DNA of 64,000 nt from Micromonospora zingiberis (GTDB lineage Bacteria; Actinomycetota; Actinomycetes; Mycobacteriales; Micromonosporaceae): contig NZ_SJJR01000020.1 in the NCBI RefSeq assembly GCF_004331455.1, forward strand, positions 47,197 to 111,196, in the 5' to 3' direction. Each line of letters begins with the position of its first letter. Position 1 is the first letter of the stretch. The position numbers and the translations under genes are program-made. The notes under the pieces were generated by a model. It was not told where the DNA came from and ran no database searches. It saw only the letters and a list, made by a program, of their open reading frames with translations. Below are positions 8,221 to 19,721 of this stretch, one piece after another.

Positions 8221-9746
8221 CCAGCCTCCTGCACGGTGTCTACCGACGGAGCCGGGTCGGTCCGGCCGACGTCCTCCATGGTCGCCTGGATGGCGGGGTT
8301 GATCACGTCCGTGACCGGCTTGGGATAGAAGCCGAGCAGCACGATCAGCGCGATCAGCGGCGCCACCACGAACTTCTCGCGGAGGTTGAGGTCCCGCTTC
8401 ATCCCGTCGATCTCGGTGAGCGCCGGGTTGAGCGTGCCCTGCGTGGTGCGCTGCACCATCCAGAGCACGTACGCCGCCGCCAGGATGATGCCCAGCGTGG
8501 CGATCACCGCGACCGGCTTGTTCACCGTGAACGTGCCGATCAGCACCAGGAACTCGGAGACGAACGGCGCGGTACCGGGCAGCGCCAGCGAGGCGAGACC
8601 GGCGAAGAAGAGCACCCCGGCCAGCACCGGGACCAGCTTGCCGGCACCACCGAAGTCGCTGACCAGCGCCGAGCCCCGGCGGGCGATCAGCATGCCCACC
8701 ACCAGGAAGAGCAGGCCGGTGGCCAGCCCGTGGTTGACCATGTAGAGCACCGCACCCGTACCGGCCTGGGTGGTGAAGGCGAAGATACCCACGCCGATGA
8801 AGCCGAAGTGGGCGATCGACGTGTACGACACCAGCCGCTTGAGGTCGTTCTGGCCGACCGCCAGCAGCGCGGCGTAGATGATGCCGATCACCGCGATGGC
8901 CAACGCCCACGGCGCGAACCACTGGGCCGCCTCCGGGAACAGCGGCAGGCAGTAACGCAGGATGCCGAAGGTACCCACCTTGTCCAGCACACCGACGAGC
9001 AGCGCGGCGGCACCGGCGGGCGCCGCACCACCGGCATCCGGCAGCCAGGTGTGGAAGGGGAAGAACGGCGCCTTGATCGCGAAGGCGATGAAGAAGCCGA
9101 GGAACAGCCAGCGCTCCGCGCCGGTGGAGATGTCCACCTCGGACAGCGCCACCCAGTCGAAGGTCTTGCCGCCGACCACCCAGAGGCCGATCACCGCGGC
9201 CAGCATGAACAGACCGCCGACCAGCGAGTAGAGGAAGAACTTGACCGCCGCGTACTGCCGCTGGTGGCCGCCGTAGCTGCCGATCAGGAAGTACATCGGC
9301 ACCAGCATGACCTCGAAGAACACGTAGAACAGGAAGATGTCGGCGGCGGCGAAGACGCCGATCATCGTGCATTCGAGGACGAGCAGCAGCGCGAAGTAGG
9401 CCGGCACCGAGCGCTTCGAGGACTCCGCGTCGTGCCAGGAGGCCAGGATCACCAGCGGCACCAGCACCGCGATCAGCATCAGCATGACCAGCGCGATGCC
9501 GTCGGCGGCGAAGGTGAAGTTGACGCCCCAGTTGGGAATCCACGGGTAGGACTCGTGGAACTGGAAGCGCTGGCCGTCGACCTGCCAGGTCACCCACATG
9601 ACCACCGACAGGGCAAGCACCAGCAGTGACCAGCCGAACGCGACCTGCTTGGCCAGCGTCGGCCGACTGCGCGGCAGGAGGGCGACCACCACTGCGCCGA
9701 CCAGCGGCGCCACGGTGAGCACCGAGAGGAACGGGAAGTCGGACAT
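8214..9746 (-). CDS. nuoM: NADH-quinone oxidoreductase subunit M
   Basis: This 510-residue antiporter-like membrane subunit of NDH-1 has about fourteen helices. It shows the characteristic KAPFFPFHTWLPDA segment and the conserved Glu of the ADIFLFYVFFEVMLVPMYFLIG helix used in proton translocation. The ATG follows GGAGGT by eleven bases. The stop codon TGA lies inside the tandem repeat, implying that the ancestral C-terminus was at or very near this point. nuoL ends 100 bp upstream. Confidence 0.96.
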   Translation of the reverse strand: MSDFPFLSVLTVAPLVGAVVVALLPRSRPTLAKQVAFGWSLLVLALSVVMWVTWQVDGQRFQFHESYPWIPNWGVNFTFAADGIALVMLMLIAVLVPLVILASWHDAESSKRSVPAYFALLLVLECTMIGVFAAADIFLFYVFFEVMLVPMYFLIGSYGGHQRQYAAVKFFLYSLVGGLFMLAAVIGLWVVGGKTFDWVALSEVDISTGAERWLFLGFFIAFAIKAPFFPFHTWLPDAGGAAPAGAAALLVGVLDKVGTFGILRYCLPLFPEAAQWFAPWALAIAVIGIIYAALLAVGQNDLKRLVSYTSIAHFGFIGVGIFAFTTQAGTGAVLYMVNHGLATGLLFLVVGMLIARRGSALVSDFGGAGKLVPVLAGVLFFAGLASLALPGTAPFVSEFLVLIGTFTVNKPVAVIATLGIILAAAYVLWMVQRTTQGTLNPALTEIDGMKRDLNLREKFVVAPLIALIVLLGFYPKPVTDVINPAIQATMEDVGRTDPAPSVDTVQEAGR

Positions 9747-9846
9747 TATGCGGCCTTACCTCCGTGGTCGATGCGCGGTCCGCCGGCGACGGCCGCCTGG
9801 GAGAGTGTCGGGAAAGCCGCGCGGTTCCCCGACCCCGGAAGGTCGA

Positions 9847-11802
9847 TCACGCCAACCACCCCGCCTGTACGGCCAGGAAAGCGGCCACCACCAGCAACGC
9901 GCCGGTCAGGATCGAGGTGGCGTACGACCGGACGAAGCCGGTCTGCAACCGCCGAAGTCGACCGGAGCCGCCGCCGACACCGGCAGCCAGACCGTTGACC
10001 AGCCCGTCGATGCCCCGGTTGTCCAGGTAGACCAGTGCCCGGGTGAGGAAGATGCCCGGCTTCTCGAACACCGCCTCGTTGACCGTGTCGCTGTAGAGGT
10101 TCTTCCGGGCGGCGGTGACCACCACGCCGGCCGGCTGCGGCTCGATTGCGGTGCCGTTGCGGAACAGGTACCAGCCGAGCACCGCGCCGAGCACGGTGAC
10201 GCCCTGCGCCAGGAAGAAGATCGCCAGGTGCGGCAGGACCGTGTGGTGTTCCTCGGTGGCGGCGAGGCCGGCGGTGGCGGTCAGCCAGTCCGGTACGGAG
10301 GTGGCCAGCAGTGCACCGCCACCCAGCGAGCCGACGGCCAGCAGGATCAGCGGGATGGTCATCAGCGGCGGGGACTCGTGCGGGTGCTCGATGTCCGTGG
10401 TCCAGCGCTTCGGACCGTGGAAGGTGAGCACGAAGAGCCGGGTCATGTAGAACGCGGTGAGCCCGGCACCGAGTACGGCGGCGCCACCGAAGAGCCACGC
10501 CGTCCAGCCCTCCCGGGCGAACGCCGCCTCCACGATCGGCTCCTTCGAGAAGTAGCCGGAGAACGGGATGATGCCGATGATCGCCACCCAGCCGGCCGCG
10601 AAGGTCAACCAGGTGATCTTCATGTACTTCGAGAGGCCGCCGAAGCGCCGGATGTCCACCTGGTCCTTCATGCCGTGCATGACCGAGCCGGCGCCGAGGA
10701 ACATGTTGGCCTTGAAGAAGCCGTGCGCCAGCAGGTGCACGATGGCCAGCGCGTACGCCGCGCCACCCAGGCCGACACCGAGGAACATGTAGCCGATCTG
10801 GCTCACCGTCGACCAGGCCAGTACCCGCTTGATGTCGTCCTTGGCGCAGCCGATGATCGCGCCCATCAGCAGGGTCAGCGCGCCGACGCTCACCACCACC
10901 AGCTGGAGCGTGGTGTTGGCCGAGAAGATGATGTTCGACCGGGCGATCAGGTAGACGCCCGCGGTGACCATCGTGGCGGCGTGGATCAGCGCCGACACCG
11001 GGGTCGGGCCCTCCATCGCGTCCGGCAACCACGCCTGGAGCGGGAACTGGCCGGACTTGCCCGCCGCGCCGAGCAGCAGGAGCAGGCCGAGCACCAGCAC
11101 GGTGCCGCCGGCCAGCGCACCCACCCCGTTGAACACCTCGTCGTACTGGGTGGTGCCCAGGGTGGCGAACATGATGAAGATGGCGATGGCCAGGCCGGCG
11201 TCGCCGACCCGGTTCATCAGGAACGCCTTCTTGCCGGCGGTGGCCGCGGCCGGCCGGGTGTTCCAGAAGGAGATCAGCAGGTACGACGCCAGACCGACGC
11301 CCTCCCAGCCGAAGTAGAGCATCACGTAGTTGTTGCCGAGGACCAGCAGCAGCATGGCCGCGACGAACAGGTTGAAGTAGGCGAAGAACCGCCGACGACC
11401 CGGGTCGTGCGCCATGTACTCGACCGCGTACAGGTGGATCAGGAAACCCACGCCGGTGATCAGCAGGACGAAGACCCCGGCCAGCGGGTCGAACAGCAGG
11501 CCGAAGTCGACGTGCAGGCCACCGACCGCGATGAAGTCCCAGAGGCTCAGCTGGACCGACTTGTTCTCCAGGCCACGCAGGCCGAGGAAGTAGGTCAGAC
11601 CGAGCACGAACGCGGCGCCGACGGCGGCGACTCCGAGCCAGTGTCCCCAACGGTCGGCCCGCCGGCCGAGCAGCAGCAGCACCGCCGCACTGAGCAGCGG
11701 GATCGCCACCAGCAGCCAGACGCTGCTCAGCAGCCCGTCGGCCGTCGCGTACGAGACCGTCTCGGCCGGAGCAGCCTGGGCGTACGTCAAGATTTCGTCC
11801 AC
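9847..11802 (-). CDS. nuoL: NADH-quinone oxidoreductase subunit L
   Basis: This 651-residue subunit is the largest antiporter-like part of NDH-1. It includes the GWEGVGLASYLLISFW helix, the KSGQFPLQAWLPDAMEGPTPVSALIHAATMVTAGVYL proton-channel region and the long C-terminal lateral part. It is anchored in the distal membrane arm. It starts at a GTG 12 bp after the nuoK stop, with an AGAGGGG ribosome site about ten bases upstream. A 100-bp untranslated gap separates it from nuoM; I see no clear signal there. Confidence 0.96.
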   Translation of the reverse strand: MDEILTYAQAAPAETVSYATADGLLSSVWLLVAIPLLSAAVLLLLGRRADRWGHWLGVAAVGAAFVLGLTYFLGLRGLENKSVQLSLWDFIAVGGLHVDFGLLFDPLAGVFVLLITGVGFLIHLYAVEYMAHDPGRRRFFAYFNLFVAAMLLLVLGNNYVMLYFGWEGVGLASYLLISFWNTRPAAATAGKKAFLMNRVGDAGLAIAIFIMFATLGTTQYDEVFNGVGALAGGTVLVLGLLLLLGAAGKSGQFPLQAWLPDAMEGPTPVSALIHAATMVTAGVYLIARSNIIFSANTTLQLVVVSVGALTLLMGAIIGCAKDDIKRVLAWSTVSQIGYMFLGVGLGGAAYALAIVHLLAHGFFKANMFLGAGSVMHGMKDQVDIRRFGGLSKYMKITWLTFAAGWVAIIGIIPFSGYFSKEPIVEAAFAREGWTAWLFGGAAVLGAGLTAFYMTRLFVLTFHGPKRWTTDIEHPHESPPLMTIPLILLAVGSLGGGALLATSVPDWLTATAGLAATEEHHTVLPHLAIFFLAQGVTVLGAVLGWYLFRNGTAIEPQPAGVVVTAARKNLYSDTVNEAVFEKPGIFLTRALVYLDNRGIDGLVNGLAAGVGGGSGRLRRLQTGFVRSYATSILTGALLVVAAFLAVQAGWLA

Positions 11803-11814
11803 CGGTGGGCCCCT

Positions 11815-12132
11815 CTAGTACTTCAACAGGTTGGCGTCGTCGACGCTGGCGGAGCGCCGGGTGCGGAAGATCGCCATGATGATGGCCAACCCGACCACGA
11901 CCTCGGCCGCCGCCACCACCATCACGAAGAACGCCATGATCTGGCCGTTGAGGTCACCGTTCATCCGGCTGAAGGTGACCAGCGCCAGGTTGGCCGCGTT
12001 GAGCATCAGCTCGACACACATGAACAGCACGATCGCGTTGCGCCGGATCAGCACCCCGGCCGCGCCGATGGTGAACAGCACCGCGGCGAGGACGAGGTAG
12101 TAGTTCGGCTCGACCGAGAAGAAGTCACTCAT
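11815..12132 (-). CDS. nuoK: NADH-quinone oxidoreductase subunit K
   Basis: This small, 105-residue, three-helix membrane subunit has the two conserved buried glutamates of the family (VELMLNAANLALV and AAAEVVVGLAI). These belong to the E-channel/central hydrophilic axis that couples quinone reduction to proton pumping. The ATG overlaps the nuoJ stop as ATGA. The length is ordinary. Confidence 0.96.
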   Translation of the reverse strand: MSDFFSVEPNYYLVLAAVLFTIGAAGVLIRRNAIVLFMCVELMLNAANLALVTFSRMNGDLNGQIMAFFVMVVAAAEVVVGLAIIMAIFRTRRSASVDDANLLKY

Positions 12133-12896
12133 TTCTCAGTGCCCTTCAGCGTGGTCTCCTCGGCGGTCAGTTCACGGACCGGGAGGATGTCCGGCGTGCT
12201 CCGGTCGCTCAGCCGACCGTCCGGCAGGCGGGCCGGGGTGGCGACCGACGAGGAGGTGGCGAAGACGCCCGGGCCGGGCTTCGGGCCGGGGTAGTTGCCG
12301 GGCGCGAAGCGGGCCTTCATCGTGGCGACCTGGTCGCGCTTGTCCTCCTTGCGCCGCTCGACGTGCGCCAGGATCATGCCGCCGATGGTGGCGGTGATCA
12401 GCAGCGCCGCGGTGAGCTCGAACGCGAAGACGTAGTCGGTGAAGAGCAGCTGGGCGATGCCCTGGACGTTGCCGCCCGCGTTGGCCTGCTCCAGCCCGAC
12501 CGGGGTGCTGTCCTGCGTGGCCCGGTACACCCCGCTGCCGAGCAGCACGGCGAAACCGACGCCCAGCCCGATCGCGGCGATCCGCTGGCCGCGCAGCACC
12601 TCGATCAGCGAGTCGGCGGCGTCGCGGCCTACCAGCATCAGCACGAACAGGAAGAGCATCATGATCGCGCCGGTGTAGACGATGATCTGCACCATGCCGA
12701 TGAACGGCCCGGCCTGGAGCACGTAGAACACGCCCAGGCTGAGCATGGTGAGCACCAGCCAGAGCGCCGAGTGCACCGCGTTGCGCGCCGCGACCATGCC
12801 GATCGCGCCGGCCAGCGCGAGCGGGGCGAGGATCCAGAAGGTCACCGCCTCGCCGCCGGAGACCGCGCCCGAAGCGAGCACCGTCGACGTGATCAT
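12129..12896 (-). CDS. nuoJ: NADH-quinone oxidoreductase subunit J
   Basis: This 255-residue membrane subunit has five predicted helices, including the family segment AGPFIGMVQIIVYTGAIMMLFLFVLML with the pi-bulge helix that gates coupling. Beyond the helices it has a hydrophilic C-terminal tail of about 80 residues that is absent from short enterobacterial NuoJ but usual in actinobacteria. It is joined to nuoI and nuoK by 4-bp start/stop overlaps. Confidence 0.95.
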   Translation of the reverse strand: MITSTVLASGAVSGGEAVTFWILAPLALAGAIGMVAARNAVHSALWLVLTMLSLGVFYVLQAGPFIGMVQIIVYTGAIMMLFLFVLMLVGRDAADSLIEVLRGQRIAAIGLGVGFAVLLGSGVYRATQDSTPVGLEQANAGGNVQGIAQLLFTDYVFAFELTAALLITATIGGMILAHVERRKEDKRDQVATMKARFAPGNYPGPKPGPGVFATSSSVATPARLPDGRLSDRSTPDILPVRELTAEETTLKGTEK

Positions 12897-13534
12897 GCCG
12901 TCTCTCCCTTTTCGGCCGCAGCCCGCTGGGCGGCCTGCTCGGCGCCGGGGAAGGTCACGCCCGGGTGCTCGTCCACCTGGTAGCGGCCCGGACCCATCGG
13001 CGAGCGCTCGGCCCCGGCCGAGGTACCCGGGTTGGTCAGGCTGCCGACGTAGTAGTCCTTCTCGCTGTCACCCAGGCGCATCGGGTGCGGCGGCTGCTCC
13101 ATCCCCGGCAGCAGCGGCGCCAGCAGCTGCTCCTTGGTGAAGATCAGGTCCTGCCGGTTGTCCCGGGCCAGCTCGTACTCGTTGCTCATGGTCAGCGAGC
13201 GGGTCGGGCAGGCCTCGATGCACAGTCCGCAGAAGATGCACCGGGCGTAGTTGATCTGGTACGTGCTGGCGTACCGCTCGCCCGGCGAGAAGCGCTGCTC
13301 GTCGGTGTTGTCGCCACCCTCGACGTAGATCGCGTCCGCCGGGCAGGCCCAGGCGCACAGCTCACAGCCGATGCACTTCTCCAGCCCGTCCGGGTGCCGG
13401 TTCAGGATGTGCCGGCCGTGGTAACGGGGGGCCGGCGTCGGCGGCTTGAACGGGTAGTCGGTGGTGACGACCTTCCTGAACATGTGCGAGAAGGTGACCC
13501 CGAAGCCCTTGAACGTTCCGGTAATCGCGCCCAC
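12893..13534 (-). CDS. nuoI: NADH-quinone oxidoreductase subunit I (8Fe ferredoxin-like)
   Basis: This 213-residue peripheral-arm subunit has two CxxCxxCxxxCP motifs (Cys 54/57/60/64 and 99/102/105/109). These bind the N6a and N6b [4Fe-4S] clusters that pass electrons from NuoG to NuoB. The C-terminal 70 residues are a Pro/Gly-rich actinobacterial extension. The GTG start is preceded by AGGAGG six bases upstream, which itself overlaps the end of nuoH; the gap to the nuoH stop is one base. Confidence 0.96.
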   Translation of the reverse strand: MGAITGTFKGFGVTFSHMFRKVVTTDYPFKPPTPAPRYHGRHILNRHPDGLEKCIGCELCAWACPADAIYVEGGDNTDEQRFSPGERYASTYQINYARCIFCGLCIEACPTRSLTMSNEYELARDNRQDLIFTKEQLLAPLLPGMEQPPHPMRLGDSEKDYYVGSLTNPGTSAGAERSPMGPGRYQVDEHPGVTFPGAEQAAQRAAAEKGETA

Positions 13535-13535
13535 G

Positions 13536-14882
13536 TCACACCTCCTGAGAGTCCTGGCCGGCGGGAGCGTTGGCCGGCTCCCGCTCGGCGACCATGCGCC
13601 GGGTGCGCGGGCTCGGTGGTACCTGAAGGTCCAGCGGTGGCAGCGGGAAGCTGCCCTGCGGCCGGTTCTCGACCTGCTCGACGAGGGTCGGCTTCGGCTG
13701 CGGCTTGCGGCTCGGCCAGAACAGTGCGGCGATGAGTCCGATACCGCCGACGATCCCGAGTACCACCAGCCGGTCGTTGCGCTCCCAGTCCTGCGCCTTC
13801 AGCCAGGTGGCGAGAACGACGATCCAGACCAGGCTGACCGGGATGAGCACCTTCCAGCCGAGGCGCATGAGCTGGTCGTAGCGCAGCCGGGGCAGCGTTC
13901 CGCGCAGCCAGACGAAGACGAAGACCAGCAGGATGACCTTGCCGAAGAACCAGAGCAGCGGCCACCAGCCGGAGTTGGCGCCCGACCAGAGGCTGATCGG
14001 CCACGGCGCGTACCAGCCGCCGAGGAAGAGCGTCACGGTGAACGCCGACATGGTCACCATCGCGACGTACTCGCTGAGCATGATCAGCGCGAACTTCAGC
14101 GAGCTGTACTCGGTCATGAAGCCGGCCACCAGCTCCGACTCCGCCTCGGGCAGGTCGAAGGGCGGCCGGTTGGTCTCGCCGACGATGGAGATGAAGAAGA
14201 CCACGAAGCTCGGGAAGAGCAGCACCGCGTACCAGCCCGGGCCCTGGATGTCGGCGCCGAACAGGTTGAACGTGATGCCCTGGCCCTGTGCGGCCACGAT
14301 CTCGCTGGTGGACATCGTGCCGGCGAGCATGAAGACCGCCACGATCGACAGCCCCAGCGCCACCTCGTACGAGATCAGCTGGGCGCTGGAGCGCAGCCCG
14401 CCGAGCAGCGGGTAGGTCGAGCCGGAGGCCCAGCCGGCGAGCACGATGCCGTACACCGCCATCGACGAGAGCGCGAGCACCACCAGCACCGCCACCGGCA
14501 CGTCGGTGACCTGCAACGGCGTCTGGTGACCGAAGACGCTCACCATCGGGCCGAACGGGATCACCGACAGCGCGGTGACCGCACAGATCACCGAGATGGC
14601 CGGGGCGAAGAAGTAGATGACCTTGTCCGCCGACTTCGGGAGGATGTCCTCCTTGAAGGCCATCTTCAGGCCGTCGGCGAGGGTCTGCAGCAGACCGAAC
14701 GGGCCGAGCTGGTTCGGACCGGGCCGCACCTGCATGAAGCCGACGACCCGCCGCTCGAACCAGACGCCGAGCAGCGTGCCGAGCAGGGCGACGACGAAGG
14801 CGAAGACGATCTTGCCGAGGATCAGCCACCACGGGTCGTGGCCGAAGTCGGTCAGCGACGGGGCCTGAGCCATTGGGTTCAT
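13536..14882 (-). CDS. nuoH: NADH-quinone oxidoreductase subunit H
   Basis: This 448-residue membrane subunit forms the quinone-binding chamber with NuoB and NuoD. It has eight or more helices and the conserved charged loop FDLPEAESELVAGFMTEY, whose acidic residues line the entry of the E-channel. The ERRVVGFMQVRPGPNQLGPFGLLQTLADGLK segment is typical. About 50 extra C-terminal residues are Pro/Arg-rich. The ATG overlaps the nuoG stop by four bases, which decides the start over the ATG three codons downstream. Confidence 0.96.
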   Translation of the reverse strand: MNPMAQAPSLTDFGHDPWWLILGKIVFAFVVALLGTLLGVWFERRVVGFMQVRPGPNQLGPFGLLQTLADGLKMAFKEDILPKSADKVIYFFAPAISVICAVTALSVIPFGPMVSVFGHQTPLQVTDVPVAVLVVLALSSMAVYGIVLAGWASGSTYPLLGGLRSSAQLISYEVALGLSIVAVFMLAGTMSTSEIVAAQGQGITFNLFGADIQGPGWYAVLLFPSFVVFFISIVGETNRPPFDLPEAESELVAGFMTEYSSLKFALIMLSEYVAMVTMSAFTVTLFLGGWYAPWPISLWSGANSGWWPLLWFFGKVILLVFVFVWLRGTLPRLRYDQLMRLGWKVLIPVSLVWIVVLATWLKAQDWERNDRLVVLGIVGGIGLIAALFWPSRKPQPKPTLVEQVENRPQGSFPLPPLDLQVPPSPRTRRMVAEREPANAPAGQDSQEV

Positions 14883-17373
14883 GCGACACCCCCGGAGGAG
14901 TTGAGGAGCGGGCCCGGACGGCCGGCCGCGTCGGCGGCGACCGGCTCGGTCGCGCCCGGAGCGGAGATCCGCACCACCGCGCCGGAGGTCGCGCCCAGGC
15001 TGCGCCGCACGGTCGAGCCGGGCGAGTTGGTGGGCAGCCAGACCACCCCGTCCGGCATCTCGGTGATCGCCGCCGGCAGGGTCAACGCCCCCCGGTCGGT
15101 GCCCACCGTCACCGGGTCGCCGTCGGCGACACCGAGCGCCTCGGCGGTGCCCTTGCCCAGCCGCACCACCGGCGGACGGGCGGTGCCGCCCAGGTACTCG
15201 TCACCGTCGGTGAGACTGCCCAGGTCGATCAGCTGGTGCCAGGTCGCCAGGACCGCCTCGCCGGCAGCCGGCTGCGGCACCGGACCCGGCGCGACCGACG
15301 GGGCCGCCGGCCGCGTCATCCTGGTCGGCGGCAGCCCGCCCAGCTCGCGTCGCACGCTCAGCACGTCCCCGGTGCCCAACCGCACGTCCAACTGGGCGGC
15401 GATCGCGTCGAGCACCCGACCGTCGGTCATCGCGGCGGTGTTCAACACCGCGTCGAACGGACGCAGCCGGCCCTCCCAGTCCAGGAAGCTGCCGGCCTTC
15501 TCGACCACCGGCGCGACCGGCAGGACGACGTCCGCCCGGCGGGTCACCGCGCTGGCCCGCAGCTCCAGGCTGACCAGGAACGGCACCGCGTCCAGGGCCT
15601 GCTCGGCCAGGCGCGGGTCGGCCAGGTCGGCCGGGTCGACGCCGGCCACCACCAGCGCGCCGAGCTGGCCCGCGGCGGCGGCGGCGAGGATGCCGTCGGT
15701 GTCCCGGCCGGCCTGGCTCGGAATCACCCCGGCCGGGATGTCCCACGCCTCGCCCAGTTCGGCGCGGGCGGTCGGCTCGGTGACCAGACGCCCGCCGGGC
15801 AGCAGGTTGGGCAGGCAGCCGGCGTCGACAGCGCCACGGTCACCGGCGCGCCGGGGCACCCAGGCCAGCTTCGCGCCGGTACGCGCGGCCACCTCGGCGG
15901 CGGCGGCGAGACCACCCGGCACGGTGGCCAGTCGCTCGCCCACGATCAGGATCGCGCCCTCGGCGCTGAGCGCCTCGGTGACCGTCGCGTGCTCGGCGAG
16001 CACGCCCGCCTCCTCGCCCGGCACCACCCGGGCCAGCTTGGCCCCGAGCTTCTCCAGGCCACGGGTGGCGAACGGGGCGATCGCGTACACCTTCAGCTTG
16101 TTCTTCAGGTACGCCTTGCGCAGCCGCAGGAAGAGGATCGGGCACTCCTCCTCCGGCTCCAGGCCGACCAGCACCACGGCCGGGGCGTTCTCGACGTCGG
16201 TGTAGGTGACGTCGGTGCTGCCGGCGACGGTGCTGGCCAGGAAGTCGGCCTCCTCGCGGGAGAGCGGCCGGGCCCGGAAGTCGATGTCGTTGGTGTGCAG
16301 CGCGACCCGGGCGAACTTGGCGTACGCGTAGGCGTCCTCGACGGTCAGCCGGCCGCCGGTGAGCACCGCCGAACCCTGACCACCGTCGCGCGCGGCGCGC
16401 AGCCCCTCGGCGGCGACCCGCAGCGCCTCGCTCCAGGACGCCTCGCGCAGCTCACCGGTCTCCTGGTCGCGTACCAGCGGGGTGGTGAGCCGGTCGGCGG
16501 CCCGGGCGTACTGGAAGCCCCAGCGGCCCTTGTCGCAGTTCCACTCCTCGTTGACCTGCGGGTCGTCGCCGGCCAGCCGGCGCAGCACCTTGCCCCGGCG
16601 CCAGTCGGTGCGCTGGGCGCAGCCGGCCGAGCAGTGCTCGCAGACGCTCGGGCTGGAGACCAGGTCGAACGGGCGGGCGCGGAACCGGTACTGGCTGCCG
16701 GTCAGCGCGCCGACCGGGCAGATCTGCACGGTGTTGCCGGAGAAGTACGAGTTGAACGGGACGTCCCCCTCGTCGCCCTCCTCGCCGTACGCCTCGTCCC
16801 GATAGATGTTGATCTCTTCGGCGGAGGAGCGGTTCATCAGGTCGATGAACTTGTCGCCGGCGATCTCCTCGGAGAACCGGGTGCAGCGCTGGCAGAGCAC
16901 GCACCGCTCGCGGTCGAGCAACACCTGGGTGCTGATCGGCAGCGGCTTCGGGTACTCCCGCTTGTGCTCGTGGAACCGGGAGTCGCTGCGACCGGTCGAC
17001 ATGGCCTGGTTCTGCAACGGGCACTCGCCGCCCTTGTCGCACATCGGGCAGTCGAGCGGATGGTTCACCAGCAGCAGCTCCATGATGCCCTCCTGCGCCT
17101 TCTGGGCGACCGGAGAGGTGAGCTGGGTACGGACCACCATGCCCTCGGCCACCGTCTGGGTGCAGGAGGCGACGGGCTTGCGCTGCCCCTCCACCTCCAC
17201 CAGGCACTGCCGGCAGGCGCCGGCCGGGGCCAGCAACGGGTGGTCGCAGAACCGGGGGATCTCGGTGCCGATCTGCTCGGCCACCCGGATCAGCAGCGCC
17301 CCCTTGGGGGCGGTGACCTCGACACCGTCGATGGTGAGAGTGACCGTCTCGGTGGACTTGGCAACGTCCGTCA

Positions 17374-17374
<1 letters not shown>
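14879..17374 (-). CDS. nuoG: NADH-quinone oxidoreductase subunit G
   Basis: This 831-residue subunit carries most peripheral iron-sulfur clusters. A [2Fe-2S] ferredoxin domain has Cys 43/54/57/71. The His105-Cys109-Cys112-Cys118 site is N5, and Cys 158/161/164 with 219 form N4. A further CxxCxxxC(x27)C set (245/248/252/280) marks the off-path N7 cluster, kept in some bacteria but lost in mitochondria. A molybdopterin-oxidoreductase-like domain follows, without obvious cofactor function. It is coupled to nuoF by TAATG and to nuoH by ATGA. Confidence 0.96.
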
Positions 17375-18686
<1,312 letters not shown>

Positions 18687-18690
<4 letters not shown>

Positions 18691-19721
18691 TTCTGAGCCC
18701 CCTTGTCGTTCGCGGAGCCACGGCCGGTGGACTCCGCTTCGCTGAGGTTGCGCTCCTGCGCCTCGGCGTCGTCGCCGGCCGGCTTGGCGTCACTGGCCGG
18801 CTTGTTGGCCGCCGCGCCGGCGGCCTGCGCCGCCTGGGCGTCGCGCGGCCCGGGCGCCGTACCGTCGGTCGGAACCTTGGTGCCGGGAGCGTCCGGCACC
18901 GCGGTCTTGGCGTCCGGCTGGCGGGTCTCGGCGGTACGCACCTGCGGCGACTTGCGGTCGGGGGCGGGTACGTCGGGCGCGGTGCTCCCGGTCGGCGCCG
19001 CCTTCGGCGGGGTCGCCGGAGCCGGCTTGTCGCCGGCCTGGGCGCTGCGGATCGGGGCGTTCGGGTCGAAGCCCGGTGCCGAGATGCCGTGCTCCTGGGC
19101 AAGCCGCAGGCCGCGCAGCGAGGGCTCGCCCGGCACGCCGTCGGCGACCGCGCCCTCGCGCTCGTCGGCGAACCCGGCGAGCTGGACCGACATCTCCTTG
19201 AGCGTGCAGAGCCGGGCGCCCCGGCTCGGCGTGGGTCGGCCACCGGCACGCAGCTCGTCGACCAGACCCACCGCGGTCTGCGGGTCGACACCGTCGAAGA
19301 AGTCGTAGTTGACGGTCATCACCGGGCCGTAGTCGCAGGCCGCCAGGCACTCGGCGTGCTCCAGGGTGACCTTGCCGTCGGTGGTGGTCTCGTCGTGCCC
19401 GACGCCCAGGTGCTCGGCGAGGGTGTCGTAGACCTCCTGGCCACCGAGCACGTTGCACATGGTGTTCGTGCAGACGCTCACCAGCCAGTCACCGGTGGGC
19501 CGGCGCTTGTACATGGTGTAGAAGCTGGCGACCGCGCCGACCTGGGCCTTGTTCAGGCCGAGCACCTCGGCGCAGAACGCCACGCCGGCCGGGGAGACGT
19601 AACCCTCCTCGGACTGCACCAGGTGCAGCAGCGGCAACAGGGCCGAGCGCGACCGGTCGGCCGGGTAGCGGGCGATGATCTCCCGCGCCCTGGTCCGGGT
19701 CTCGTCAGTGAAAACAGTCAC
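18687..19721 (-). CDS. nuoE: NADH-quinone oxidoreductase subunit E with long C-terminal extension
   Basis: The first 180 residues form the thioredoxin-like [2Fe-2S] (N1a) domain, with ligands at Cys 84/89 and 125/129. Bacterial NuoE is usually 160-250 residues. Here 344 residues include a C-terminal tail of about 150, rich in Ala, Pro, Lys and Asp, of low complexity and probably disordered. The start is GTG overlapping the nuoD stop (GTGA). The tail remains open and coupled to nuoF, so it is not a misread frame. Confidence 0.95.

Noticed and set aside
9747..9846. A missing gene between nuoL and nuoM
   Set aside because: Only 100 bp, with no start and no ribosome site giving a sensible product.
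9746..11650. Second minus-strand frame overlapping nuoL
   Set aside because: Arg/Gly/Pro-rich alternative frame of nuoL with no membrane helices.
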